64,000 nucleotides of DNA from Chitinophagaceae bacterium (GTDB taxonomy: Bacteria > Bacteroidota > Bacteroidia > Chitinophagales > Chitinophagaceae): contig JADBXR010000010.1 in NCBI GenBank assembly GCA_020403425.1, positions 62,001-126,000 on the forward strand, given 5' to 3'. Shown here piece by piece: positions 33,723 through 42,486 of the stretch; position 1 is the first letter of the stretch; the number at the start of each line of letters is the position of its first letter. The notes under the pieces are model-generated. The model was not told where the DNA came from. It worked only from the letters and a program-made list of their open reading frames with translations, and made no database searches. Position numbers and translations under genes: made by a program.

Positions 33723-34085
33723 TTATGCAGCTTTACCGATCCTGCCGAGATGGGTGTTGTTAAAACTGTCCTGATACTTTAATCCATAGCCCATGGCACG
33801 GTCAAAACAGGCATGAGCATACAGGAGCATGCCTGCCAGAAGGAACATGTCAGAATGCATCAGATGCCCCAAGAACAGCACGACCAACGCAATACCCTTG
33901 TGATGAAACAGATTGTAACAGAGGGCTCCTGCGCGGGGATTGATGAGGTAACCCAGCATACTGATATCGGGTGACAGGAATAGCAGTGGCCAGGTCCACC
34001 AGCTGAAGGAAATGGGTTGTTGTGATAAAGCAACCATGGCTATCAGCAGCTGGGCAAGTTCTTCTGTCTGTAGTGTTTTTTTCAT
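33723..34085 (-). CDS. DUF4260 family membrane protein
   Basis: Small membrane protein of 120 aa with about three to four hydrophobic helices. The family landmarks PDISMLGYLINPRAGALCYNLFHHK (about residues 38-62) and HACFDRAMGYGLKYQDSFNNTHLG (about 91-114) are clear. The function of DUF4260 is unknown; the conserved His and Asp/Arg residues on one side suggest a buried polar site. It is preceded on the same strand, 76 bp away, by a Crp-like regulator, so regulation by that protein is possible. Confidence 0.85.
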   Translation of the reverse strand: MKKTLQTEELAQLLIAMVALSQQPISFSWWTWPLLFLSPDISMLGYLINPRAGALCYNLFHHKGIALVVLFLGHLMHSDMFLLAGMLLYAHACFDRAMGYGLKYQDSFNNTHLGRIGKAA

Positions 34086-34161
34086 GTTGTTCGGTTATGG
34101 TTGCAAAAATCGTCACACCCAGCAGAAAGAGACGTTAACAAATGATAAGAAAATGGGGATG

Positions 34162-34740
34162 TTATTTCTTGGCGGCCCGGTTACGGATGCGGCTGAGGCT
34201 TACAGGTGTTATGCCCAGATAGTTGGCGATCAGGTGCTGCGGGATACGTTCGAGGATCTTTCGTTTGTTGCTGTTCAGTAATTGTCGGTAACGCTCTTCC
34301 GCATCATACAGGAGTAACCCGGTCATTCTTTCCTCAAGGCCGGCGGCGAGGTATTCGGCTATCGATCTTCCAAACTTTTCCCAGGAATGGCTTTGTTCAT
34401 AACATTGCTTCAGTACGGCATAAGGAAATACAATAAGCCGGGTGTCTGTTAATGCTTCAATACTTAACGCTCCCGGTTTGCCGGTTATGCAACTGATATA
34501 ATCGGTAACGAAACTGTTCTCGAAGTAAAAATAGGTGGTCTTTTCTTCCCCGTCCTTTGTGTAGTAGTGCCGCATGCTGCCATCGGTTACGAACCCGATC
34601 TCCCTGCAAACTTTGCCTTCTTTGGAGAACAGCCCGTTTTTGGGGATCACGCGTTGCGAGAGATGCGGCTCCAGCATTTCCCAGTCGGCTTGTGAGATCG
34701 GACTAAACCGTTCAATATATTGCTTGAGCTGCTGGAACAT
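34162..34740 (-). CDS. Crp/Fnr-family transcriptional regulator
   Basis: Regulator of 192 aa with an N-terminal cyclic-nucleotide-binding jelly-roll domain (residues ~20-120: KNGLFSKEGKVCREIGFVTDGSMRHYY..., FVTDYISCITGKP) and a C-terminal helix-turn-helix (LIANYLGITPVSLSRIRNRAAKK, ~170-192). The canonical Arg/Ser cAMP pocket is not recognisable, so the effector is unknown. It starts 1 nt after the flippase stop codon, so it is translated with that gene, and it precedes the DUF4260 gene. Confidence 0.87.
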   Translation of the reverse strand: MFQQLKQYIERFSPISQADWEMLEPHLSQRVIPKNGLFSKEGKVCREIGFVTDGSMRHYYTKDGEEKTTYFYFENSFVTDYISCITGKPGALSIEALTDTRLIVFPYAVLKQCYEQSHSWEKFGRSIAEYLAAGLEERMTGLLLYDAEERYRQLLNSNKRKILERIPQHLIANYLGITPVSLSRIRNRAAKK

Positions 34741-34741
34741 C

Positions 34742-36247
34742 TTATCGGATATATTTTCCGATCACCGGAAATTTTTGGAATTCCTTTTTCTCGATCAGCA
34801 GGATGAACCAGCACCAGGTGGATAATAATAGGAAGCCCAGTCCCAGACTGAAATACACATGCGGGAACCAATGGGTCACAGCTTTATGCACGAGGAACAA
34901 CAACACAACAATGGTTCCGTATGCGATCAGTTTTTTGGTTGCGTAAGGAACCGGGTAGGCTTTCTGTCCCCACCGGTAGCTGATCAGCATCATGGTGCCG
35001 TAACACAAAAAAGTGGCCCAGGCACCTGCCATATAACCGATATAGGGAATGAGTGTGTAGTTCACGCCAATGGTAATGGCCGTTCCGATCAATGTGATAT
35101 AGGTGCCTGCAATGGTACGGTTACTTAATTTGAACCAGATGCTGAGGTTGTAATAGATCCCCAGGAATATATTGGCCAGCAGCAATATCGGAACCACCGC
35201 CAGCCCTACCCGGTATTCAGGCCCGATCAGTCTTGACCAGACCGGAAGGAACAGGCTTACAACCAGGAACATGGTGGTGACCACGATCACAAAGAATTTC
35301 ATTACCCTGGCATAGGTCTTCTGCGGATTTTGTCCTTCAGCCTGTTTGAAAAAGAAGGGCTCTGCACCCATCCGGAATGCCTGAACAAACAGTGTGATCA
35401 GCAAGGATAATTTATAACAGGCATTATAAATGCCTACCTGTTCATTCCTGAATTCCGCAGTGCCGGGTAACCAGGCTTTCAGCATCAGCCTGTCAAAGGT
35501 TTCATTGATGATACCACCCAGGCCAACGATGACCAGTGGCAGGGAATAGACCATCATTTCTTTCCAAAGCCGTATATCGAAATTGAATCGGACAAAGGAT
35601 ATCTCCTTGCTGAGTAATAACAAAGTGAGCAGGCTCTGCACCACATTGGCAATGGCCACGTATACAATAGGATTCTGGTTGATGTCGAAAAATGGGCTCA
35701 CCCAACTGTCCGGACCTGCCTGTAGCTGAGCCGGGCAATAGTTAACAAAGAACCAGACCAGGAGCAGGTTCACAAAGATCCCGATCACCCGTACAAATGC
35801 ATATCTGATGGGTCTTTCTTCCTGCCGCAGTTTGGCAAAGGGGATCACACTCAGCGTATCGAGTGCAATGATCGCGATAGTGAGTGTGGCTATCTCCGGT
35901 ATGTCAGAAAAACCACTGATGCTTCCGAGCAGATCTCGGTTGAGCCAGAGTACACCGGAAAAAATAAGGGTGGAAAACAGGATGGATAAAAAACTGGTAC
36001 TGTAGATCGTTTGTTGATATTCCTTCCTGGCAGAAAAACGGAAATAGGCCGTTTCAAAACCATAGGTGAACAGTACACTTAACACCGGTATGGCAGAATA
36101 CAAAAGACTTTGTCTGCCAAAATCAGCTGTTTTCACATGGGGCGAATAGGTAAGTAAGGGTGTTAACAGATAACCCATGAACCTGGCTGCAATAGAGCTG
36201 AGTCCATACCACATCGTTTGTCCTGCCAGTTTCTTTATTCCGCTCAA
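34742..36247 (-). CDS. MOP-family oligosaccharide flippase (Wzx type)
   Basis: Integral membrane exporter of 501 aa with about 14 hydrophobic helices, related to polysaccharide and lipid-linked oligosaccharide flippases. The N-terminus GIKKLAGQTMWYGLSSIAARFMGYLLTPLLTY is typical for the Bacteroidota members. The start seems to be TTG at 36247 because an in-frame TAG is two codons upstream; an ATG 11 codons later is possible. No glycosyltransferase cluster is adjacent. The stop lies 1 nt before the Crp-like gene. Confidence 0.85.
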   Translation of the reverse strand: MSGIKKLAGQTMWYGLSSIAARFMGYLLTPLLTYSPHVKTADFGRQSLLYSAIPVLSVLFTYGFETAYFRFSARKEYQQTIYSTSFLSILFSTLIFSGVLWLNRDLLGSISGFSDIPEIATLTIAIIALDTLSVIPFAKLRQEERPIRYAFVRVIGIFVNLLLVWFFVNYCPAQLQAGPDSWVSPFFDINQNPIVYVAIANVVQSLLTLLLLSKEISFVRFNFDIRLWKEMMVYSLPLVIVGLGGIINETFDRLMLKAWLPGTAEFRNEQVGIYNACYKLSLLITLFVQAFRMGAEPFFFKQAEGQNPQKTYARVMKFFVIVVTTMFLVVSLFLPVWSRLIGPEYRVGLAVVPILLLANIFLGIYYNLSIWFKLSNRTIAGTYITLIGTAITIGVNYTLIPYIGYMAGAWATFLCYGTMMLISYRWGQKAYPVPYATKKLIAYGTIVVLLFLVHKAVTHWFPHVYFSLGLGFLLLSTWCWFILLIEKKEFQKFPVIGKYIR

Positions 36248-36276
36248 GTTCTATTGATTTATGGGTTGTATCCCTT

Positions 36277-36308
36277 CACTCATTCACTCATCCACTCATT
36301 CACTCATT
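36277..36308. repeat. Short degenerate repeat of CACTCATT words
   Basis: A run of CACTCATT-type words (CACTCATTCACTCATCCACT and on) in the spacer upstream of the flippase. It shares vocabulary with runs at 17789-17844, 39071-39110 and 62841-62872. Confidence 0.7.
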
Positions 36309-36329
36309 GCTAAAGTAACAAATGTGCGC

Positions 36330-37403
36330 TTACCTGTGAATATCTATAGGTGGTTTTGTGTTGTTATTGGCTCCAGGTGCTGCAAAACGAGGGTCTTTCA
36401 GGAAGCTGGAGTCGGTCAGCGTATATAAAAATGCGGTAAGTTGCCCGATCTCGTAATTCGACAGTGCCAGTTTGTTGCGGAACAGGGGGTCGGTGGTGGC
36501 ACTCACTACCATGTTTTTCCGGTAATGTTCAAATACGCTCATCAGCGAGAAAAAACGACCATCATGTCCATACGGAAAGGTCATGGCCACGTTCCGCAGA
36601 CTGGGTACTTTGAATTTGAGTGAATCTTCGGACCTGTTGGTTATGCGCATCCTGCCCGGGTCTTTCAGCACATCATCCATTTTCAGACCTATGTTGCGGT
36701 AGGAATAATCTGTGAACAGCGGTTCAGTATGGCAACTGGCACATTTCTGTAAGAAGATCTGGTATCCCAACTGCTCCGGCAGTATGAAACTGGCCTCGCC
36801 TCGTTTCACTTTATCGTACTTGCTGTTGCTGCTCACCAGCTGCAGCATGAACTGGCTCAGGGCTTTGCCTATCCGTTGTGTGTTGATGGTCTCATCCCCA
36901 AATGCAGCTTTGAATAGTTTCCGGTATTCCTTGTCCGCTTTCAGTTTGGTAATGACATTCTCCAGTGTCTCGGCCATTTCATTCTCTGCGGTGATCGGTG
37001 CCAGCGGCTGCAGGTCAAGATGATTGATGCCACCATCCCACATAAAATCCTTCTGCCAGGCCAGGTTGAACAGGCCCGGTGCATTACGGGTGGTAAATGC
37101 ATTATTGAAGCCATGGCTAAGGCTATGGTCGTACGTGTTGAAGGCACCAAACTGCTGGTGACAGGTACCGCAGGAAAAACTACCATCCTTACTGAGCCTG
37201 CCGTCGTAAAAAAGTTTTTTACCAAGGGCAAATCCTTCTTCGGTCAGCGGGTTCTTCGAAAAATCGTAGACTGGCCGGGGCCAGCCTTTGGGTACTTTGA
37301 AGGCAATGGGTTTGGGTCTGAAATAAGCGCTGTCCCCCGCAACCCATCCTGCACCGGCCAGAAGGATCAGCAGTAAGACCCAGGTATTTTTGGTAATCCT
37401 CAT
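36330..37403 (-). CDS. Di-haem cytochrome c peroxidase / MauG family (MbnH-like) protein
   Basis: Exported di-haem protein of 357 aa with an N-terminal hydrophobic signal (TWVLLLILLAGAGWVAG). Two haem c sites: CGTCH (about residues 78-82) and CASCH (about 221-225), with the typical GR-L-KDGSFSCGTCHQQFGAF and GYQIFLQKCASC surroundings and a late Met region (RNVAMTFPYGHDGRFFSLMSV). The gene begins 1 nt after the MbnP-like stop and forms an operon with it. In the known pair MbnH oxidises MbnP, so this partner is the best guess; peroxidase activity is the alternative. Confidence 0.88.
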   Translation of the reverse strand: MRITKNTWVLLLILLAGAGWVAGDSAYFRPKPIAFKVPKGWPRPVYDFSKNPLTEEGFALGKKLFYDGRLSKDGSFSCGTCHQQFGAFNTYDHSLSHGFNNAFTTRNAPGLFNLAWQKDFMWDGGINHLDLQPLAPITAENEMAETLENVITKLKADKEYRKLFKAAFGDETINTQRIGKALSQFMLQLVSSNSKYDKVKRGEASFILPEQLGYQIFLQKCASCHTEPLFTDYSYRNIGLKMDDVLKDPGRMRITNRSEDSLKFKVPSLRNVAMTFPYGHDGRFFSLMSVFEHYRKNMVVSATTDPLFRNKLALSNYEIGQLTAFLYTLTDSSFLKDPRFAAPGANNNTKPPIDIHR

Positions 37404-37404
37404 A

Positions 37405-38142
37405 TCAGTGCACGGATTGGATAGAGAACATGTTCTGATAATTATCGGCAAATCTCATTGCCAGAACACCTGGCGAATGACATACAGGGGTCTCTGCCAG
37501 GTCGATCTGCCACGATCCGTTGAACCACCGGTCGATATCGGCAGCAATATGAACTTCCCGGACCGGCTGGCTCGTTTGCGGAATGGTCAACCTGATCTCC
37601 CTTGCCGTATTCATTCCAAAACGGAACCCTCCGATATGGTAGGTAAAACGGTGCCCCGGTGAAGGGGAACGTTCTGCGGTACCTTCCATCTTGGCCATGA
37701 TATAACCGCTGTTCCAGGTCCAGAACATACCTTTCAATGGGTCGAGGGCGCCGGTCTGTATCCCGGAAACATTTTTGGCACTATCCACACCCAGTAAAAA
37801 ACCGATCTGGCGGATATCAATATCCTGCACCTGGATGGTGATGATTTTTGAATCCGGTATTTCTTCGTCTATTAGGAAATATTGCGGATCCGGTTTCCAT
37901 TGTCTGCCCTTACTGTCGGTAAAGGTGAAATGGGATACATAGTACTTGAACCTTTCGATCGTGATACGATCGCCCAGACCGTTCCGGCAAAGGGTACCCA
38001 GCGCCAGCGGATCTTTGCCAACCTGGTGGTGAAAGACCAGCCGCAATTTTCCGGCTGGTGCGGTAATGGGGCCTGGCTGCCTAAAGTTTAATCCGGTAAG
38101 GATCAGTGTCAGCAAGACAAGTGTATATACCGGGTACTTCAT
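37405..38142 (-). CDS. MbnP family exported protein
   Basis: Exported protein of 245 aa with a signal peptide (LVLLTLILTG, residues ~7-18). Family features are LRLVFHHQVGKDPLALG (about 32-48), FKYYVSHFTFTDSKG, and the central GMFWTWNSGYIMAKMEG (about 138-154) followed by HIGGF and a late DIDRWFNGSW. MbnP homologues bind copper after a Trp is modified by their MauG partner. Here the gene overlaps arfB (ATGA) and precedes the di-haem gene by 1 nt, so the three are co-translated. Confidence 0.87.
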   Translation of the reverse strand: MKYPVYTLVLLTLILTGLNFRQPGPITAPAGKLRLVFHHQVGKDPLALGTLCRNGLGDRITIERFKYYVSHFTFTDSKGRQWKPDPQYFLIDEEIPDSKIITIQVQDIDIRQIGFLLGVDSAKNVSGIQTGALDPLKGMFWTWNSGYIMAKMEGTAERSPSPGHRFTYHIGGFRFGMNTAREIRLTIPQTSQPVREVHIAADIDRWFNGSWQIDLAETPVCHSPGVLAMRFADNYQNMFSIQSVH

Positions 38143-38549
38143 AGATAATCGTGTTTGTTGATCTTTCTGCGCAGTTCTTTGATGGACCGGTTCTTTTTCT
38201 TGGTCTCGATCCTTTTTTCCTGTGCGGCCCTGGTGGGTTTGGTAGGCCTGCGAACTTTCTGTCTGATCAGTGCGGAGTTTATCAGCTGGTTCATTTTCCT
38301 GGTCACTTCCCCTTTATTGCCCAGTTGCGATCTTTCTGTTTGCGATTTTACCAGTAGCTGGTCTTCATCGGTGATCTTATTGGCCAGTTTTTCGCGTATC
38401 CGTTCTTTCTGCTCCTCATTCACCAGCCGGGATGAGGCAATATGCCAACGACCCTCCACCATGGTCTCCACCTTGTTCACGTTTTGTCCTCCTTTGCCAC
38501 CACTGCGGGCGGTTTGGAACCAGATCTCCGGTGTAATGTCTACCTTCAT
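38139..38549 (-). CDS. arfB: Alternative ribosome-rescue factor ArfB (peptidyl-tRNA hydrolase)
   Basis: Codon-independent release factor of 136 aa. The GGQ motif lies in RSGGKGGQNVNKVET (about residues 15-29), and the C-terminal tail is long and basic (KKKNRSIKELRRKINKHDYL), as needed to enter the empty mRNA channel. It rescues stalled ribosomes. Its stop overlaps the MbnP-like start by 4 bp (ATGA), which is unexpected for these functions. Confidence 0.94.
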   Translation of the reverse strand: MKVDITPEIWFQTARSGGKGGQNVNKVETMVEGRWHIASSRLVNEEQKERIREKLANKITDEDQLLVKSQTERSQLGNKGEVTRKMNQLINSALIRQKVRRPTKPTRAAQEKRIETKKKNRSIKELRRKINKHDYL

Positions 38550-38584
38550 TGTACTAAAGTTCGGATAAAAACTGTTAAAGGATC

Positions 38585-39037
38585 ATGAGAATTGTAATAC
38601 AAAGGGTAAGTGAGGCTTCGGTTACCGTAGAAGGTTCGGTAACAGGTGCCATAGAGAAAGGCTTGATGCTGCTCATCGGAATCGAGGATGCCGATACGGA
38701 CGAAGACATTGCCTGGCTCAGTAGCAAGATCGTTAACCTCCGCATTTTTGATGATGCGGAAGGGGTGATGAACCTCAGTGTCAAAGACGTAGGTGGAGAG
38801 GTCCTGCTGGTAAGCCAGTTCACCCTGCATGCCAACACCAAAAAAGGGAACCGACCTTCTTATATTAAGGCATCAAAACCCGATATTGCCATACCGATGT
38901 ACGAGAAGATGATCCGGCAGTTGGAGACCGATCTCGGGAAAAAGATCCAGACAGGCATTTTTGGTGCGGACATGAAAGTGCGTCTGCTCAACGACGGCCC
39001 GGTAACCATCCTGATCGACTCGAAGAATAAAGAATAA
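38585..39037 (+). CDS. dtd: D-aminoacyl-tRNA deacylase
   Basis: Removes D-amino acids from mischarged tRNA; 150 aa, normal length. The N-terminus MRIVIQRVSEASVTVEG, the catalytic SQFTLHANTKKGNRPSY (about residues 77-93) and the C-terminal NDGPVTILID loop with Gly-cisPro are all present. It is the first of a plus-strand group that includes the truncated haemoglobin and the MazG-like gene. Confidence 0.95.
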   Translation: MRIVIQRVSEASVTVEGSVTGAIEKGLMLLIGIEDADTDEDIAWLSSKIVNLRIFDDAEGVMNLSVKDVGGEVLLVSQFTLHANTKKGNRPSYIKASKPDIAIPMYEKMIRQLETDLGKKIQTGIFGADMKVRLLNDGPVTILIDSKNKE

Positions 39038-39070
39038 ATATAGATCAACCATTGCGGATAAGTGATCCTT

Positions 39071-39110
39071 TCACCATTCACTCAATCACTCATCCACTCA
39101 TCCATTCATT
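39071..39110. repeat. Degenerate CATTCACTCA/CATCCACTCA repeat before the haemoglobin gene
   Basis: A run of TCACCATTCA, CTCAATCACT, CATCCACTCA, TCCATTCATT words between dtd and the truncated haemoglobin gene, with the same vocabulary as other spacers in the window. Confidence 0.65.
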
Positions 39111-39119
39111 ACAGTAAAC

Positions 39120-39506
39120 ATGCCCGATATCACTACCCGTCCAGATCTTGAAAAGCTGATGGAACAATTCTACCGCAAGGCTTTTGCAGATGACCTGATC
39201 GGTCACTATTTTACCGAAGTAGTGAAAGTGAACCTGGAAAAACATATTCCTGTGATCGTTGATTTTTGGGAATCGGTACTGTTTGACAAAGGCGGTTACC
39301 AGGGTAACGTCATGCAGGTACACCAGCACCTGCACCAGTTGTCGGCTTTCAGGGATGAACATTTTCAACGCTGGGTAACGGTCTTTAAACAAACGGTGGA
39401 TGAGCTGTTTGCGGGTGATGCCAGTGAAAAACTGAAACAGCGGGCAGAATCCATAGCCATGGTCATGCGACTGAAGACCGTTCATGGCGGTATTGGTAAA
39501 CCTTAG
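39120..39506 (+). CDS. Group III truncated haemoglobin
   Basis: Small haem protein of 128 aa, 2/2 globin fold. Visible: the N-terminal helix region DLEKLMEQFYRKAFADDLIGHYF, the conserved FW (IVDFWESVLF, about residues 48-57), and the proximal His in HQHLHQLSAFRDEHFQRW. Group III members are thought to bind O2, NO or sulfide-related ligands. Neighbours are dtd and a MazG-like gene with no obvious link. The ATG follows directly on a CATTCA repeat run. Confidence 0.86.
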   Translation: MPDITTRPDLEKLMEQFYRKAFADDLIGHYFTEVVKVNLEKHIPVIVDFWESVLFDKGGYQGNVMQVHQHLHQLSAFRDEHFQRWVTVFKQTVDELFAGDASEKLKQRAESIAMVMRLKTVHGGIGKP

Positions 39507-39544
39507 TTAGGTATCGAATTTGTAAACCTCACAACACTGCATAT

Positions 39545-39871
39545 ATGACAATCGATCAGGCGCAACAACAGGTAGATGACTGGATCAAAACAGTCGGTGT
39601 ACGTTATTTCAACGAACTCACCAACCTCGGGATACTGATGGAGGAAGTGGGTGAACTGAGCAGGCTCATGGTGCGTACCTACGGCGAGCAGTCGTTCAAA
39701 GAATCGGATAAAGGAAAAGAAATTGCCGATGAGATGGCCGATGTGTTATGGGTGCTGATCTGCCTGGCCAATCAAACGGGTGTAAATCTGACCGAGGCCC
39801 TGCAAAAGAACTTCGAGAAGAAGAACATACGCGATGCGGAAAGGCATAAGCAGAATGATAAATTACAATAA
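39545..39871 (+). CDS. MazG-like nucleotide pyrophosphohydrolase
   Basis: All-alpha NTP pyrophosphohydrolase of 108 aa. The metal site is EEVGE (about residues 31-35) and DEMAD (about 61-65), the EExxE...ExxD-type pattern of MazG/dCTPase enzymes. Small single-domain MazG proteins are thought to remove aberrant nucleotides. dtd and MazG-like genes are often close in Bacteroidota, fitting a general quality-control theme. It ends 29 bp before the next gene. Confidence 0.87.
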   Translation: MTIDQAQQQVDDWIKTVGVRYFNELTNLGILMEEVGELSRLMVRTYGEQSFKESDKGKEIADEMADVLWVLICLANQTGVNLTEALQKNFEKKNIRDAERHKQNDKLQ

Positions 39872-39900
39872 GTCACAGGTATCTGTTAAATACTGAGCTT

Positions 39901-40863
39901 ATGAAACGGCATATGGTAAGTGTCTATTCGGTCTGCAAAGAATCGATACACGATTTCTCGCACCATAAGGCGTTGCAAATGAGTGCCGCCCTGGCATATT
40001 ATACGGTATTTGCCATCGCCCCGGTATTGATCCTGGTCATTAGTCTGTGCGATATTTTTTATGGCAGAGCGGCCATTGAAGGAAAATTGTTCGAGAATAT
40101 CCAGGGCTTAGTGGGTGTGGATGCGGCCCGTCAGATCGAACAGATCATCCGGAACATCAGTGTTTCGAGAGATGTGAGCTGGGCCTCTATCGTAGGTGTC
40201 TGTGCGCTGGTACTGGCTGCTACCGGTGTGTTCACCGAGATCCAGGATTCTATCAATTTCATCTGGCGCTTAAAGGCCAAACCCAAGAAAGGCTGGGTGA
40301 AACTGATCCTGAATCGGGTATTGAGTTTTTCCATGATCGTGGTGCTGGGTTTTATCCTGCTGGTATCGTTGGTGGTGAACTCGGTGATAGACCTGTTGGG
40401 CGAGCAATTGTTGCAGGCATTTCCCGATACGGCCCTTTTTCTGGTGCATACTGCCAACCTGGTAGTTACTTTTCTAACGGTAAGTATCCTGTTCGCTACC
40501 ATTTTTAAAGTGTTGCCCGATGCGCGTATCGAATGGCACGATGTGATGGTGGGCTCTTTTGCTACTGCTTTTCTGTTTATGGTCGGTAGATCTGCCATTG
40601 GTTTTTATCTCACAAAAACGCATATCAGTTCCACTTATGGTGCTGCGGGGGCAGTAGTGATCATATTGTTGTGGGTGTATTATTCTGCCATCATCCTGTA
40701 TCTGGGCGCTTCTTTCACCAGAGTATATGCCATGCGCAAAGGGAGGAATATCTATCCTACTGACTATGCCGTATGGATACAGGAGATCGAACTGGAAAAT
40801 AAAGCATCACTCCAGGTACAGGATCACCCGATAACTGCTGAAAAAAAACATAGAGGTAAATGA
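39901..40863 (+). CDS. YihY/BrkB family membrane protein
   Basis: Inner-membrane protein of 320 aa with about six hydrophobic helices (residues ~28-50, ~90-110, ~140-165, ~183-205, ~220-240, ~250-275). The family pattern ALAYYTVFAIAPVLIL (about 29-44) and the helix YGAAGAVVIILLWVYYSAIILYLGA are typical. Once labelled ribonuclease BN, which is wrong for this family; the role is unknown but may be in transport. A bidirectional terminator follows. Confidence 0.9.
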   Translation: MKRHMVSVYSVCKESIHDFSHHKALQMSAALAYYTVFAIAPVLILVISLCDIFYGRAAIEGKLFENIQGLVGVDAARQIEQIIRNISVSRDVSWASIVGVCALVLAATGVFTEIQDSINFIWRLKAKPKKGWVKLILNRVLSFSMIVVLGFILLVSLVVNSVIDLLGEQLLQAFPDTALFLVHTANLVVTFLTVSILFATIFKVLPDARIEWHDVMVGSFATAFLFMVGRSAIGFYLTKTHISSTYGAAGAVVIILLWVYYSAIILYLGASFTRVYAMRKGRNIYPTDYAVWIQEIELENKASLQVQDHPITAEKKHRGK

Positions 40864-40876
40864 TAGCGGGATAAAA

Positions 40877-40910
40877 CAGAACAGCCGCATAAATATATGC
40901 GGCTGTTCTG
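40877..40910. terminator. Bidirectional terminator between the BrkB-like and aminopeptidase genes
   Basis: Stem CAGAACAGCCGCAT (40877-40890) / ATGCGGCTGTTCTG (40897-40910), 6-nt loop; separates convergent genes. Confidence 0.82.
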
Positions 40911-40927
40911 CTAAGGCTTTTGAGTAA

Positions 40928-42337
40928 TTACTTGAAAATACTTTTTTGTTTGGCCATTTTTTCGATCTCAGCTACCGTTCTGGGGCTTCCGGCTGAAAGG
41001 TTCTTGTAACCGCCATCTGCAGTAATGAGGATATCATCCTCGATCCGAACGCCGATATTCCACCATTTCTGGTCACAGTTGCTTCCGGGGGCTATATAGA
41101 TGCCTGGTTCTACCGTAAATACCGCTCCAGCCTGTAAGATGCCTGGGTTGGGGTCATGTACATCCAATCCCAGTCCGTGTGAAGTGCCATGTGGGAAATA
41201 GGTCCTTGCTTCGGCCTCTGTTTTGATGATCCCCAGTTTTAGCAAACCACGCGTAATCACCCGCAAGGCCGCATTGTGCGGTTCCCGGGAGTTATTGCCT
41301 GCCTTACACTGTACAAAGGCGGAATCCTGTGCTTCCAGCACCAGTTCATAAATGATCTTCTGTTCGGGTGAGAATCTCCCATTTACCGGGATGGTTCTTG
41401 TAACATCGGCACTGTATCCATGGTATTCAGCAGCACAGTCGCTAAGGAGCAGATCGCCGTCCTTCATCAGGCGCTGGTTGGTTTCATAATGCAGTACGCA
41501 ACTGTTCTCCGCCGAACCATTGATGCTTGGGTAACCAGGATATTCCGATCCGTTTTTCTTGAAATAGTATTCCATAATGGCCTGGGCCTGGTATTCCGTC
41601 ATACCGGGTTTGATGGAGCGGATCACGCCGTTGTGCCCATCCGTACTCATCACTACCGCTTTTTCGATCAGGGTGATCTCTTCCGGTTGTTTGATGGCAC
41701 GCAGGTTCCGAAGTATGTTGCCAAGGGTCATTACCGCATTGGGTTTGTGGTAAGTGGTGATGGCACTGTCTACCAGCTGTGCCATCCTTGATAAAGGGTC
41801 CATCCCGCCGCGACCACTGTAATATTTGGAAAGGATTTTCTCGTTGTACAGGTTGGTCATCACGGAATCAATCTTGGTAAAATCGATCGTGTTATAGTTG
41901 AACTGTTCATGGGTAAATACATGCGCCAATTGGTGTTTGCCCTTTACACCGTCCACTCCCAGTATCTTGCCTGTCCACATTTCACGGGCTGCATTGCGGG
42001 GTTGTACAAAAATGAATTCCGTACCGGTTTCCCCGTTGATGGTTGCGGGTTCTTTGAACAGCAGCAACATGGCATTGGGCTCTGTGAGGCCGGTGAGATA
42101 ATAGAAGTTCTTGTTCTGGGCATAGATGAAATCCACGTCGTTGGAACGGTTACGGGTTTGCGCTGCAAAAAATACGGCCACAGCGTTCTTAGGCATCAGT
42201 TCCCTTACCGCTGCCCTGCGGCCGGCATGAAAAGCAGGGCTGAGATGATCATTGGGATATTCTGTGTTTTGCTGGGCTGCTGCCGGTTGGGACAGGGCGA
42301 ACAGGGTCAGCAGAATGGAGCATAGTCTTCTGAGCAT
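40928..42337 (-). CDS. Exported Xaa-Pro aminopeptidase (aminopeptidase P, M24B)
   Basis: Metallopeptidase of 469 aa, with a signal peptide (LCSILLTLFALSQPAAA, cleaved after AAA ~21). Domains: N-terminal creatinase-like (residues ~25-190) and a pita-bread catalytic domain with metal ligands in LLSDCAAEYHGYSADVTRT (Asp pair), FPHGTSHGLGLDVHD (His), FTVEPGIY (Glu) and VGVRIEDDIL (Glu). It would release N-terminal residues before proline in the periplasm. Confidence 0.92.
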   Translation of the reverse strand: MLRRLCSILLTLFALSQPAAAQQNTEYPNDHLSPAFHAGRRAAVRELMPKNAVAVFFAAQTRNRSNDVDFIYAQNKNFYYLTGLTEPNAMLLLFKEPATINGETGTEFIFVQPRNAAREMWTGKILGVDGVKGKHQLAHVFTHEQFNYNTIDFTKIDSVMTNLYNEKILSKYYSGRGGMDPLSRMAQLVDSAITTYHKPNAVMTLGNILRNLRAIKQPEEITLIEKAVVMSTDGHNGVIRSIKPGMTEYQAQAIMEYYFKKNGSEYPGYPSINGSAENSCVLHYETNQRLMKDGDLLLSDCAAEYHGYSADVTRTIPVNGRFSPEQKIIYELVLEAQDSAFVQCKAGNNSREPHNAALRVITRGLLKLGIIKTEAEARTYFPHGTSHGLGLDVHDPNPGILQAGAVFTVEPGIYIAPGSNCDQKWWNIGVRIEDDILITADGGYKNLSAGSPRTVAEIEKMAKQKSIFK

Positions 42338-42471
42338 AGTAATGGTTTAAGTACCGCTAAAACTAATTTTTTTATTGGTTCGGTCACCATGTTTTGGATG
42401 AATGAGCTGTTTTTTGCCGGTCAAACCCGAAAAACCGTTACCTGTGGCTTTTCCCAACAGGCGTAAAAGCA

Positions 42472-42479
42472 TATTTTTG
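42472..42479 (+). promoter_or_regulatory. -7 promoter box for glycyl-tRNA synthetase
   Basis: TATTTTTG fits TAnnTTTG and ends 7 nt before the ATG at 42487, implying an extremely short leader. Confidence 0.5.
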
Positions 42480-42486
42480 CGAGGTT

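Noticed and set aside
39901..40863. Ribonuclease BN annotation for the BrkB-like protein
   Set aside because: The membrane-protein family was wrongly given that name; there is no nuclease motif.
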